Source: Bacillota bacterium
Lineage (GTDB): Bacteria > Bacillota > Clostridia > Oscillospirales > CAG-272
Direction of reading: 5' to 3'
Length of the DNA stretch: 6,120 nucleotides
Assembly: GCA_021199825.1 (NCBI GenBank)
Contig: JAJQHI010000029.1
Coordinates: 1-6,120, forward strand
The notes beneath the pieces are model-generated. The model was not told where the DNA came from, made no database searches, and saw only the letters and a program-made list of their open reading frames with translations. Shown here in pieces: positions 1 to 5,500 of the stretch (its first letter is position 1; each line of letters begins with the position of its first letter). The translations under genes were made by a program, and so were the position numbers.

Positions 1-722
1 TCGTATATGAGGACGAGGACATTATAGTAATCAACAAGCCGTCGGGGATGGTATGTCATCCGGGCGCGGGAAACGAGAGCGGAACGCTTGTAAACGCGCT
101 GCTTTACCACTGCGGTGACAGTCTTTCCGGCATCGGCGGCGTTCTGCGCCCCGGAATTGTACACAGGATTGACAGGCAGACATCGGGGCTTATATGCGCG
201 GCGAAAAACGACGCGGCGCACATATCCCTCTCGGAGCAGCTGCAGACGCACTCAATGAGGCGCATATACGAGGCGATTTTAGTAGGCGCTCCGAAGGACG
301 ACGAGGGGAGGATTGACGTGCCCATAGGGCGCGACCCGAACGCACGCGTCAAAATGGCAGCGCTTCCAGCGTCAAAGAGCGCGAAGAGTGCCGTAACGGA
401 CTACAAGGTTCTCGCTCATCTTTCATCCCGCGGCGGCGAGCGTTTTTCGCACGTCGAGTGCCGACTTCACACGGGCAGGACGCATCAGATACGCGTTCAC
501 ATGGCGTATATTCACCATCCTGTCGCGGGGGATGAGGTTTACGGCGCGGGAAGGACGAGATTCGAGCGCGAGCACCGCGAGCTTTTCGACGGGCAGTGTC
601 TGCACGCAAGGCACCTGACGCTGACGCATCCGAGCTGTGGCAGGGTGATGGAATTTGACGCGCCGCGCCCCGCCGAGTTTGACAGGCTGCTTATGCTGCT
701 TGAGGGCGATGAGAAACGTTAA
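1..722 (+). CDS. RluA/RluD-family RNA pseudouridine synthase, 5'-truncated by the window edge
   Basis: The frame is open from base 3 to the TAA at 720-722 and gives 239 residues; the start and probably an N-terminal S4 RNA-binding domain lie upstream. Seen: an opening INKPSGMVCHPG segment, the catalytic motif HRIDRQTSGL with its aspartate codon at 171-173 (residue 57 of the visible part), and LHTGRTHQIRVHM followed by HPVAGDEVYG. These are the ordered signature motifs of the RluA family, which isomerises uridines in rRNA or tRNA in the cytoplasm. The order and spacing match RluD-type enzymes (23S rRNA helix 69) and the Bacillota YlyB group, but paralogues cannot be separated without the N-terminus, so no symbol is given. 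The internal ATG at 48 falls inside the conserved KPSGM motif and is not a plausible start. The catalytic core appears intact, with no frameshift. The fold assignment is firm; the exact RNA target is unknown. Confidence 0.95.
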   Translation, partial: VYEDEDIIVINKPSGMVCHPGAGNESGTLVNALLYHCGDSLSGIGGVLRPGIVHRIDRQTSGLICAAKNDAAHISLSEQLQTHSMRRIYEAILVGAPKDDEGRIDVPIGRDPNARVKMAALPASKSAKSAVTDYKVLAHLSSRGGERFSHVECRLHTGRTHQIRVHMAYIHHPVAGDEVYGAGRTRFEREHRELFDGQCLHARHLTLTHPSCGRVMEFDAPRPAEFDRLLMLLEGDEKR

Positions 723-754
723 AAAGGGGGGACTTTTGCAAAAGTCCCCCCTTT
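723..754 (+). terminator. Perfect 32-bp palindrome at the end of the pseudouridine synthase gene, probable 3' hairpin or terminator
   Basis: The sequence A3 G6 A C T4 (723-737), a GC centre, and A4 G T C6 T3 (740-754) is a perfect inverted repeat starting at the base after the stop codon. As RNA it would form a stem of about 13-15 bp with a very small loop. It is followed by only three U residues and then AAC, so on + it is not a textbook intrinsic terminator; on - the palindrome is followed by five T. It likely ends or protects the upstream transcript. It resembles the hairpins at 2625-2654 and 2841-2872. Confidence 0.6.
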
Positions 755-799
755 AACAATGCCACCGAAGCCTTTACGAAAATTTTTCGCGGAAACCTA

Positions 800-828
800 T
801 TGACAATCACGCGACCTTATGATATAAT
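800..828 (+). promoter_or_regulatory. Consensus sigma-A promoter for the 578-residue membrane protein gene
   Basis: TTGACA at 800-805, a 17-bp spacer, and TATAAT at 823-828 are an exact match to the housekeeping promoter. A TG at 820-821 one base before the -10 makes it an extended -10 promoter too. Transcription should begin near 835, leaving a leader of about 38 nt. The ribosome binding site AAAGGA is at 857-862, 10 nt before the ATG at 873. No operator-like repeat overlaps the boxes, so strong constitutive expression is the simplest reading. Confidence 0.9.
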
Positions 829-872
829 CAAATCATCCGAGCAAAAAGTTCGGGCGAAAGGAACAAACAATT

Positions 873-2609
873 ATGAAAACAAACGAAAAAAGGAACGGCG
901 CTATCCCCGTAATTATCGCGGCAGCGATTGCCGCTATGATATCAGCGGTGATTTACTATTTCACGCTTCCTGCGTGGAACATCAGCTCGGTCGGGATGTG
1001 GGTATACATTCTGATTGTATTGGCGTTATTTTTGGCGACAGAATCAATCGCCTTTGCGTCAGACGGCGCTCGTGTGGCACATGAGTTTCTGATGACAGGC
1101 TTTGACGCATTCGGCGGTACAAAGGGGACAATCTCCAAGCGCAAGAAAAATGTACTGAAGGCGCTTGGAATCGCCATGCTCGCGGTCTTAATAATCCTCA
1201 TATTCGGCGGGCTTTTCTCATCGACCATATTCAACGCGTCGTCGTATTCGGATTTAATCTTTGTTGAGACGGGAGACTTTGACGCGGACATATCGGAGGC
1301 GGAATCGCTTTCATCCCTCGCCGTAGTTGACATGCAGACGGCGGAAAGCGTCGGCGACAGGACCTTGGCGACAGCGGAGAACGCGTCATGGTACGAGGTT
1401 GACGACGAATACAATCTAATCGAGTACGGCGGGACGTATTACCGCATCTCATCCGTATGCTACTCAGGCTTTTTCAAGTGGTGCTCTGCGTCGTCTGTGG
1501 GGCTTCCAGGATACGTTCTTGTGAACGCGGTGACACAGGAGGCGACGCTTGTCAGCACGTCATCTCCAATGCTATACTCCCCCGACGCGTACCTTTCATA
1601 CGACTTAACGCGCCATCTGCGCGCGCAGTACCCGACATATATTTTCGGCGACAGCTATTTTGAGATTGACGACGACGGGAATCCATACTGGATAACCTCC
1701 GTCAGGACGGCAAGGGTCGGACTTTTCGGCGCGATGTCAGAGACAGCGTTTGTCATCACGGACGCCTGCACAGGAGAGAGCACGGAATATGCCGGCGAGG
1801 ACATTCCCGAATGGGTTGACCACGCTTACAGCCTTGAATATCTCACAACAGCCGCATACTGGCACTACGAATTTGTTGACGGGTGGTTCAATCACGCATT
1901 CTCGCAGACGGGAGTATACCGCACGTCATACTATTACAGCGGATACTACGACGACGAATACGATTACGGCTACAGCTATGACGGATACAACACGGCGATA
2001 ACCTCAAGCGGGGAGGTTGTATTCTATGTCGGGCTCTCGCCCGCGAACGGAGCGGAGTCGAACATAGGCTTCCTGCTGCTCTCGCCGAGCACGGGGACAA
2101 TAACGTATTACGCCTGCGCGGGCGCTGAGGAATCATCCGCTCAGAGCGCCGCCGAGGGCGTTGTGCAGAATCTCGGATACGACGCGTCCTTCCCCACGGT
2201 TGTAAACATCAGCGGCGAGCCGACATATTTCATGGTGCTCAAGGACAACGCGGGGCTTATACGCAGGTATGCGCTTTCAAATATCGCCGACTACACGAAG
2301 GTTGTCGTCTCCGAGACGTTTGACGAGGCGCGCTTGCTTTATCTTGAGACTATAGGCGCTGAAATCGCCGACGAACCCACAGGGGATGACACGTTGTCGC
2401 TCACATCGAAAATTGCGTCAATATCGACAGCCGAAATCTCAGGCACGACGGTGTTTATCTACGAATTTGAGGACGCGGACGGGCTTTTCGTCGCCTCCAT
2501 TTCCCTCTCCGTGCGTCAGATAACGCTTGAGGTCGGCGACACCGTTACGGTTTCATATGCCGCATCAGGCGAGGACGGTGTATACAACGTATCTGGGATT
2601 GAGTGGTAA
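873..2609 (+). CDS. Conserved membrane-anchored protein with three N-terminal TM segments and a large extracytoplasmic domain, function unknown
   Basis: 578 residues. Seen: a basic N-terminus (MKTNEKR), hydrophobic segments at about 10-31, 39-62 and 94-117, and a basic KRKK patch at 89-92 between the second and third. The positive-inside rule then puts residues 118-578 outside the membrane. That region has a conserved look: RHLRAQYPTYIFGDSYFEID at 248-266, DGNPYWI at 268-274, IPEWVDHAY at 311-319, and KDNAGLIRRYAL at 457-468. I recall these from a Bacillota family usually annotated as hypothetical, 'CvpA family' or 'Tat pathway signal sequence domain' protein; this is memory, not a search. 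Residues about 515-578 look like a small beta-rich, OB-fold-like C-terminal module. Residues 349-372 contain 11 tyrosines with several Asp. The start follows an AAAGGA site and a consensus promoter. It has its own promoter and a convergent downstream neighbour, so it appears to be a single-gene unit. No catalytic motif is recognised. Confidence 0.88.
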   Translation: MKTNEKRNGAIPVIIAAAIAAMISAVIYYFTLPAWNISSVGMWVYILIVLALFLATESIAFASDGARVAHEFLMTGFDAFGGTKGTISKRKKNVLKALGIAMLAVLIILIFGGLFSSTIFNASSYSDLIFVETGDFDADISEAESLSSLAVVDMQTAESVGDRTLATAENASWYEVDDEYNLIEYGGTYYRISSVCYSGFFKWCSASSVGLPGYVLVNAVTQEATLVSTSSPMLYSPDAYLSYDLTRHLRAQYPTYIFGDSYFEIDDDGNPYWITSVRTARVGLFGAMSETAFVITDACTGESTEYAGEDIPEWVDHAYSLEYLTTAAYWHYEFVDGWFNHAFSQTGVYRTSYYYSGYYDDEYDYGYSYDGYNTAITSSGEVVFYVGLSPANGAESNIGFLLLSPSTGTITYYACAGAEESSAQSAAEGVVQNLGYDASFPTVVNISGEPTYFMVLKDNAGLIRRYALSNIADYTKVVVSETFDEARLLYLETIGAEIADEPTGDDTLSLTSKIASISTAEISGTTVFIYEFEDADGLFVASISLSVRQITLEVGDTVTVSYAASGEDGVYNVSGIEW

Positions 2610-2624
2610 CTGGCGGGGCGAACA

Positions 2625-2654
2625 GGGGGAAACTTTTTTCAAAAAGTTTCCCCC
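2625..2654 (+). terminator. G-run/C-run hairpin 15 nt after the membrane protein stop codon
   Basis: G5 A3 C T5 (2625-2638) pairs with A5 G T3 C5 (2641-2654), a 14-bp perfect stem around a 2-nt centre, inside a C9 run ending at 2658. No U-tract follows, so it is not a standard intrinsic terminator on +; it may instead protect the 3' end of the transcript. A weaker hairpin, CCCTTT (2663-2668) with AAAGGG (2682-2687), comes directly after. It shares the G-run, ACTTTT, AAAAGT, C-run design with 723-754 and 2841-2872. Confidence 0.55.
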
Positions 2655-2728
2655 CCCCAAGCCCCTTTCAAAAACTTTTAAAAAGGGAACTATAATAGGC
2701 TGAGATGAGGTGAAGCGATAAGTCGAAG

Positions 2729-2774
2729 AAAAAAACAGCACCACTCAATGCGCTGTGATGCTGATTTTTTATTT
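2729..2774. terminator. Bidirectional intrinsic terminator between the convergent membrane protein and eda genes
   Basis: CAGCACCAC (2736-2744) and GTGATGCTG (2755-2763) form a 9-bp stem with a 10-nt loop. The stem is flanked by seven A (2729-2735) on the left and by ATTTTTTATTT on the right, so each strand has a U-tract after its hairpin: seven U on -, six U after one A on +. The single stem mismatch is C opposite A on + but a G-U wobble on -, so the hairpin is slightly better for the eda transcript. Its position between two converging genes fits a shared terminator. Confidence 0.8.
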
Positions 2775-2840
2775 CTTCGATTTACCGCCCTGCTTCATCC
2801 AGAGCAAACCTATTCCCCCTTTTAAAAGTTTTTGGGGGGT

Positions 2841-2872
2841 GCAGGAGGACTTTTTTCAAAAAGTCCCCCTGC
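2841..2872 (-). terminator. G-run/C-run hairpin 9 nt after the eda stop codon
   Basis: On -, GCAGG, one G, GGACTTTTT pairs across a short centre with AAAAAGTCC, one T, CCTGC. This is a stem of about 15 bp in which the only non-Watson-Crick pair is a G-U wobble; on + the same position is an A/C mismatch, which suggests the structure is kept as minus-strand RNA. No U-tract follows directly (a C-run and then A-run do), so termination probably finishes at the U-tract hairpin at 2729-2774. It belongs to the same hairpin family as 723-754 and 2625-2654. Confidence 0.55.
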
Positions 2873-2881
2873 TCGTCTTCA

Positions 2882-3520
2882 TTACCCTCTCACACGAGCT
2901 ACAACGTCAGCGGCAGCGCGTGATTTGGATGCAACGCTCTGCCAGTCATGCGAAGAAATCATCGCACCCGTTGCCATGTATGAGCCTCCGACGAAGAGGA
3001 CCGAGGACTGCGAGAGATATTCCTCAAGATTATTCTCGTTTACGCCTCCCGTCGGGACGAACTTCATCTGCCCGAAGGGCGCGGAAAGCGCCTTTATCGT
3101 CTTAACGCCTCCGAAATCGGACGCCGGGAAAAACTTCACCACGTCAAGCCCGATATTCATTGCCGCCATTATCTCCGTAGGCGTCACGCATCCGGGAAGC
3201 ACCGGCATCGAGCGCGATATGCAGTACCTCACCACGGCAGGATCAAAGCCCGGCGACACGATAAACTGCGCACCCGCGGCAATCGCCTCATCAGCCTGCG
3301 CCACCGTTACAACAGTCCCGGCGCCTACAATCATGTCAGGGCAAGCCTCTCGCATGGCAATTATCGCTGAGGAGGCGCACGATGTGCGGAATGTCACCTC
3401 AGCGGCGGGAATCCCGCCGTCAGATAGCGCGTGGGCTAAGGGCGCCGCGTCGTTCGCGTCGTCAATTTTTATAACCGGCACAATGCCGATTTCCGACAGC
3501 TTTTCAAGTATTCTGTTCAT
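2882..3520 (-). CDS. eda: KDPG/KHG aldolase (2-dehydro-3-deoxy-6-phosphogluconate aldolase)
   Basis: 212 residues, the usual length of this TIM-barrel family. The cytoplasmic enzyme splits 2-keto-3-deoxy-6-phosphogluconate into pyruvate and glyceraldehyde 3-phosphate, the last step of the Entner-Doudoroff and hexuronate/gluconate routes; relatives act on 4-hydroxy-2-oxoglutarate or the galactonate analogue. Seen: IVPVIK at 13-18, AEVTFRT with catalytic Glu41, GAGTV at 66-70, SPGFD at 89-93, PGCVTPTE at 109-116, VVKFFPA with the Schiff-base Lys129, and the phosphate-binding VPTGGV at 155-160. All key residues are present. The start at 3520 is chosen because GGAG (minus strand, 3533-3530) lies 9 nt upstream and the protein then begins with the family's usual N-terminus. 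An in-frame ATG at 3583 overlaps the promoter -10 box, and the ATG at 3634 lies upstream of the promoter. The gene is divergent from the solute-binding gene and has its own promoter and terminator. A 6-phosphogalactonate-specific relative cannot be excluded. Confidence 0.93.
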   Translation of the reverse strand: MNRILEKLSEIGIVPVIKIDDANDAAPLAHALSDGGIPAAEVTFRTSCASSAIIAMREACPDMIVGAGTVVTVAQADEAIAAGAQFIVSPGFDPAVVRYCISRSMPVLPGCVTPTEIMAAMNIGLDVVKFFPASDFGGVKTIKALSAPFGQMKFVPTGGVNENNLEEYLSQSSVLFVGGSYMATGAMISSHDWQSVASKSRAAADVVARVRG

Positions 3521-3541
3521 TGCTGATTTCTCCGTATCCGA

Positions 3542-3562
3542 ACGCCCGCAAAGTCCGGGCAT
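3542..3562 (-). other. Small hairpin in the eda leader
   Basis: On -, GCCCG and CGGGC flank a 7-nt loop, with an extra A-T and a G-U pair outside, giving a stem of up to 7 bp. It lies in the predicted leader of about 54 nt, just upstream of the ribosome binding site. There is no U-tract after it, so it is not an attenuator; it may be an mRNA-stabilising or incidental hairpin. Confidence 0.35.
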
Positions 3563-3581
3563 CCTCTTTATTGATATATTC

Positions 3582-3610
3582 ATTTTACTAAACATACAGC
3601 CTTTTGTCAA
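3582..3610 (-). promoter_or_regulatory. Sigma-A promoter for eda
   Basis: On -, TTGACA (3610-3605), a 17-bp spacer, then TAAAAT (3587-3582) match the housekeeping consensus in all but one base. The predicted start is near 3575, about 55 nt before the ATG at 3520. The -35 box adjoins an inverted repeat (next entry), so control by a repressor or activator is likely. Confidence 0.85.
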
Positions 3611-3634
3611 GTGCAAACGCACTTGCAAACGCAC
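3608..3634. promoter_or_regulatory. Operator-like palindrome plus 12-bp tandem repeat overlapping the eda -35 region
   Basis: CAAGTGCAAACGCACTTG at 3608-3625 is a perfect inverted repeat with 7-bp arms around AAAC. It overlaps three bases of the eda -35 box. The 12-mer at 3611-3622 (GTGCAAACGCAC) recurs with one change at 3623-3634, so two TGC-AAAC-GCA half-palindromes sit 12 bp apart, close to one helical turn. This geometry suits a dimeric or paired transcription factor such as a LacI- or GntR-family sugar-acid regulator, but the regulator is not in the window and its family is a guess. The site is also within the shared region upstream of the divergent solute-binding gene. Confidence 0.6.
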
Positions 3635-3768
3635 TTTATTTTATTCCGCAATATATATGCTGCGCGGCACCGTGAACGCTCCGAATTCTTTTCGCAATTA
3701 TTATCTGAGGCGAGGCAAGGTTTACTTTAAATTCACAACCGCTCAACACATTCTGGCGTTTTCGCGTG

Positions 3769-3815
3769 TATAATATGATATGCTACTATAATGCGCACAG
3801 CGCAAATACGGAGGT
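3769..3815 (+). promoter_or_regulatory. -10 box, leader hairpin and ribosome binding site of the first solute-binding gene
   Basis: TATAAT at 3769-3774 lies in GTATAATATGA, which is nearly repeated as GTACAATATGA upstream of the second solute-binding gene. A second TATAAT is at 3787-3792. A short inverted repeat TGCGC-ACA-GCGCA (3792-3804) follows, then TACGGAGG with the ribosome binding site GGAGG at 3810-3814, 9 nt before the ATG. No good -35 box is seen for either -10, so an activator may be needed. The conservation with the paralogue favours 3769-3774 as the real -10. The rest of the divergent region, 3635-3768, shows no further clear element. Confidence 0.55.
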
Positions 3816-3823
3816 AAAATTTT

Positions 3824-5269
3824 ATGAAGAAAATCATGTGTGCGCTGCTCGCGCTGCTCATGGTTGCTGTTCCCGTCATGCTGGCGTCATGCTCTGACTC
3901 AGCGGACACGGACGCGACAACTACGGCGGCTGAGGGCGGCACAGGTGACACGGCGGCAGGAGACGTCTCCACAGCGGACGAGGTCACGGAAACGCTTGAC
4001 TTGCCGGAAACCGACTACGACGGGCGTACATTCACAATGCTCTCAAACACAGACCTTACCTATAACTACGGTACGTGCGACTTTGATGAGCCGTCGGATG
4101 ACGCGCGCGAGCAGGCGCTTTACGAGCGCGGAGTTGCGGTTGAGGAGCTTCTCAATGTAACCGTTACAATGGTTCAGGACGACCTCGGAGGTGACATCTA
4201 TTCGCTCATGAAGACGGACGTTGACGCCGGAACGACGAACTACGACATTGTTTTCAACAGCATGGGCTATTCGTGCACGGCAACAGGTGCCGGACTTTGC
4301 TACAACATCGATGAGATTGAGTACATAGATCTCACCAAGTCATGGTGGAACACGGACTGCACGGAGCAGCTCGCGCTTGGCGGAAACCACTACATGATAG
4401 GCGGTGATATCGCCGTAAACGACAAGGAGTGCATCTGGGTTGTTTACTTCCTGACTGACCTCATCGAGCAGAATAACCTCGAATCTCCCTATGACCTCGT
4501 AAACAACAACGAGTGGACATGGGATAAGATGATGCAGATGGCTGACACCGCTGACCGCGACGAAAACGGAAACGGAACGCGTGATTCGGGCGATATTTAC
4601 GGTCTTTGCACACACAGCGAAAACTACGCCGCGAGCTGGGAGTCCGCAGGACTTAAGCTCATAACCCTCGACTCGACAGGCTACCCGACGGTTTCATGGG
4701 GAACCGATGAATTCGTTGAGGTTTACACGCAGATCCAGGAGCTCATGGACAACTCAGACGTCGTATCGGCTGATAACGTTGAATTCATCTCAACATCTCT
4801 TGAGCAGGGTCAGACGCTCTTCGGAACAGAGGTTATCGCGTTTGCGATGGAATACCGTGAAAGCGAATATGATTTCGGTATCATTCCCTATCCTAAGTAT
4901 TCATCTGATATCGACCGTTACTATTCGTACATCGCATACAACGCAAGCGTTATGACGGTTGAGCTTACGCACGGCGACACCGAGTTTGTCGGAATCGTTA
5001 CAGAGGCTCTCGCTTACTACGGACAGGAATACCTGACGCCCGCTTACTACGAAGTACAGCTTCAGTCGCGCTTTTCGCGTGATGAGGAGTCGGCAGCAAT
5101 GCTTGACATCATCTTCGAGTACCGCTGCTATGACCTCGGCGTGTTCTTTGACTGGGGCAGCGCTAAGACTTCCCTTTCAACATCGGGAGCAAGCCCCTCT
5201 ACGCTCTACGCGTCACTGAGCAAATCCATTAACAAAGCAATCGAAAAATCGCTTTCAAAGCTTACATAA
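3824..5269 (+). CDS. ABC-transporter extracellular solute-binding lipoprotein (family 1, sugar type), paralogue A
   Basis: 481 residues. A signal peptide (MKK, then a hydrophobic run to about 20) ends in the lipobox LASC with the lipidated Cys23, so the mature protein sits on the outer face of the membrane. Residues about 24-58 are a Ser/Thr/Asp/Ala/Gly-rich linker typical of tethered binding proteins. The body has features of family 1 solute-binding proteins: DGRTFTML, a DDAREQALYERG helix, NYDIVFNSMG, paired Trp174-Trp175, and a D-x-D-x-N-G-N-G-x-x-D-x-G-D loop at 244-257, a calcium-loop-like motif common in this family. The late EYRCYDLGVFFDWG segment and the Lys/Ser-rich end also fit. The ligand cannot be read from sequence; a mono- or oligosaccharide is usual for the family. 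GGAGG 9 nt upstream supports the start. No permease or ATPase gene is visible. It is about 80 percent identical over the shared part to the gene at 5501, so a recent duplication is likely. Confidence 0.9.
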   Translation: MKKIMCALLALLMVAVPVMLASCSDSADTDATTTAAEGGTGDTAAGDVSTADEVTETLDLPETDYDGRTFTMLSNTDLTYNYGTCDFDEPSDDAREQALYERGVAVEELLNVTVTMVQDDLGGDIYSLMKTDVDAGTTNYDIVFNSMGYSCTATGAGLCYNIDEIEYIDLTKSWWNTDCTEQLALGGNHYMIGGDIAVNDKECIWVVYFLTDLIEQNNLESPYDLVNNNEWTWDKMMQMADTADRDENGNGTRDSGDIYGLCTHSENYAASWESAGLKLITLDSTGYPTVSWGTDEFVEVYTQIQELMDNSDVVSADNVEFISTSLEQGQTLFGTEVIAFAMEYRESEYDFGIIPYPKYSSDIDRYYSYIAYNASVMTVELTHGDTEFVGIVTEALAYYGQEYLTPAYYEVQLQSRFSRDEESAAMLDIIFEYRCYDLGVFFDWGSAKTSLSTSGASPSTLYASLSKSINKAIEKSLSKLT

Positions 5270-5287
5270 TTATTCGATTTTCAAAAC

Positions 5288-5320
5288 AGACGCTGCCACT
5301 AAAAGGCGGCGTCTTTTTTT
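5288..5320 (+). terminator. Intrinsic terminator of the first solute-binding gene
   Basis: AGACGCTGCC (5288-5297) pairs with GGCGGCGTCT (5305-5314) around the loop ACTAAAA, with one G-U wobble, and is followed by a run of seven T (5314-5320). It lies 18 nt after the stop codon and is a standard Rho-independent terminator. It differs in type from the G-run/C-run hairpins after the other genes. It implies the two solute-binding genes are separate transcripts. Confidence 0.93.
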
Positions 5321-5437
5321 GCGGTTTTGTACGATAAAAATGCCGCCAGGTGACGATTATCTGATAAAAAAGTGATAACCGGCGCATAATTTATAGATAG
5401 TTCACGATTAGGAAACGGTCTGTTAACTCACGAGGCG

Positions 5438-5491
5438 TACAATATGAGGTACATAAATGCGCCGATAAGCTTGGCGCAAATTTTACGGAGG
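5438..5491 (+). promoter_or_regulatory. Probable -10 box, leader hairpin and ribosome binding site of the second solute-binding gene
   Basis: TACAAT at 5438-5443 lies in GTACAATATGA, matching the other paralogue. A hairpin TGCGCC (5458-5463), 9-nt loop, GGCGCA (5473-5478) follows, then AAATTTTACGGAGG with GGAGG at 5487-5491. The order of -10, TGCGC/GCGCA hairpin and TACGGAGG is the same as at 3769-3815. No convincing -35 is seen. Further upstream (5321-5437) there is only a small TTATC-T-GATAA repeat at 5357-5367 and the 9-mer ATTATCTGA (5356-5364), also present at 3700-3708; both are weak. Confidence 0.55.
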
Positions 5492-5500
5492 ATTGCTTCA

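Larger units (their letters stand above)
2618..2876. repeat. Long imperfect inverted repeat (fold-back) filling the convergent intergenic gap
   Basis: Successive matching arms share one centre near 2750: 2618-2630 with 2864-2876 (11 of 13 bases), AAAAACTTTTAAAA 2670-2683 with its complement at 2820-2833 (exact), AATAGG 2694-2699 with 2809-2814, TGAAGC 2711-2716 with 2792-2797, TCGAAGAAA 2723-2731 with 2772-2780, and CAGCACCAC 2736-2744 with 2755-2763 (8 of 9). Small indels separate the arms. It carries one G-run/C-run hairpin in each outer arm. No ORF of note and no clear target-site duplication is seen. It could be a degenerate non-autonomous mobile element, or a compound bidirectional terminator that has grown symmetrical. 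Confidence 0.65.

Noticed and set aside
777..789. Small AT-rich palindrome CGAAAA-T-TTTTCG before the promoter at 800
   Set aside because: The arms are only six bases and mostly A/T; it has no U-tract and no repeat elsewhere in the window, so it is likely chance.
956..1414. A 152-codon open frame on - inside the membrane protein gene
   Set aside because: It is antisense to the conserved + gene, with no promoter or ribosome binding site of note and no recognisable domain.
2618..2876. Calling the fold-back a transposable element outright
   Set aside because: No clear target-site duplication, no second copy in the window and no transposase-like sequence; it remains only a hypothesis.
3521..3634. 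N-terminal extension of the aldolase to in-frame ATGs at 3583 or 3634
   Set aside because: The ATG at 3583 overlaps the -10 box, and that at 3634 lies upstream of the promoter; the extension matches no family N-terminus, while ATG 3520 has a good ribosome binding site.
3611..3634. Tandem 12-mers as a start of a CRISPR array or iteron set
   Set aside because: There are only two copies with no spacers, placed exactly at a promoter; an operator is the simpler reading.
2832..3773. A 313-codon open frame on + across the aldolase region
   Set aside because: It is antisense to a complete KDPG aldolase with all catalytic motifs, its beginning runs through the fold-back, and its translation has no recognisable domain; it is a shadow of GC-rich codons.
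5270..5500. Possible riboswitch or small gene between the two solute-binding genes
   Set aside because: Apart from the terminator, -10 box and leader hairpin I see no known aptamer core, no competing anti-terminator and no ORF with a ribosome binding site.
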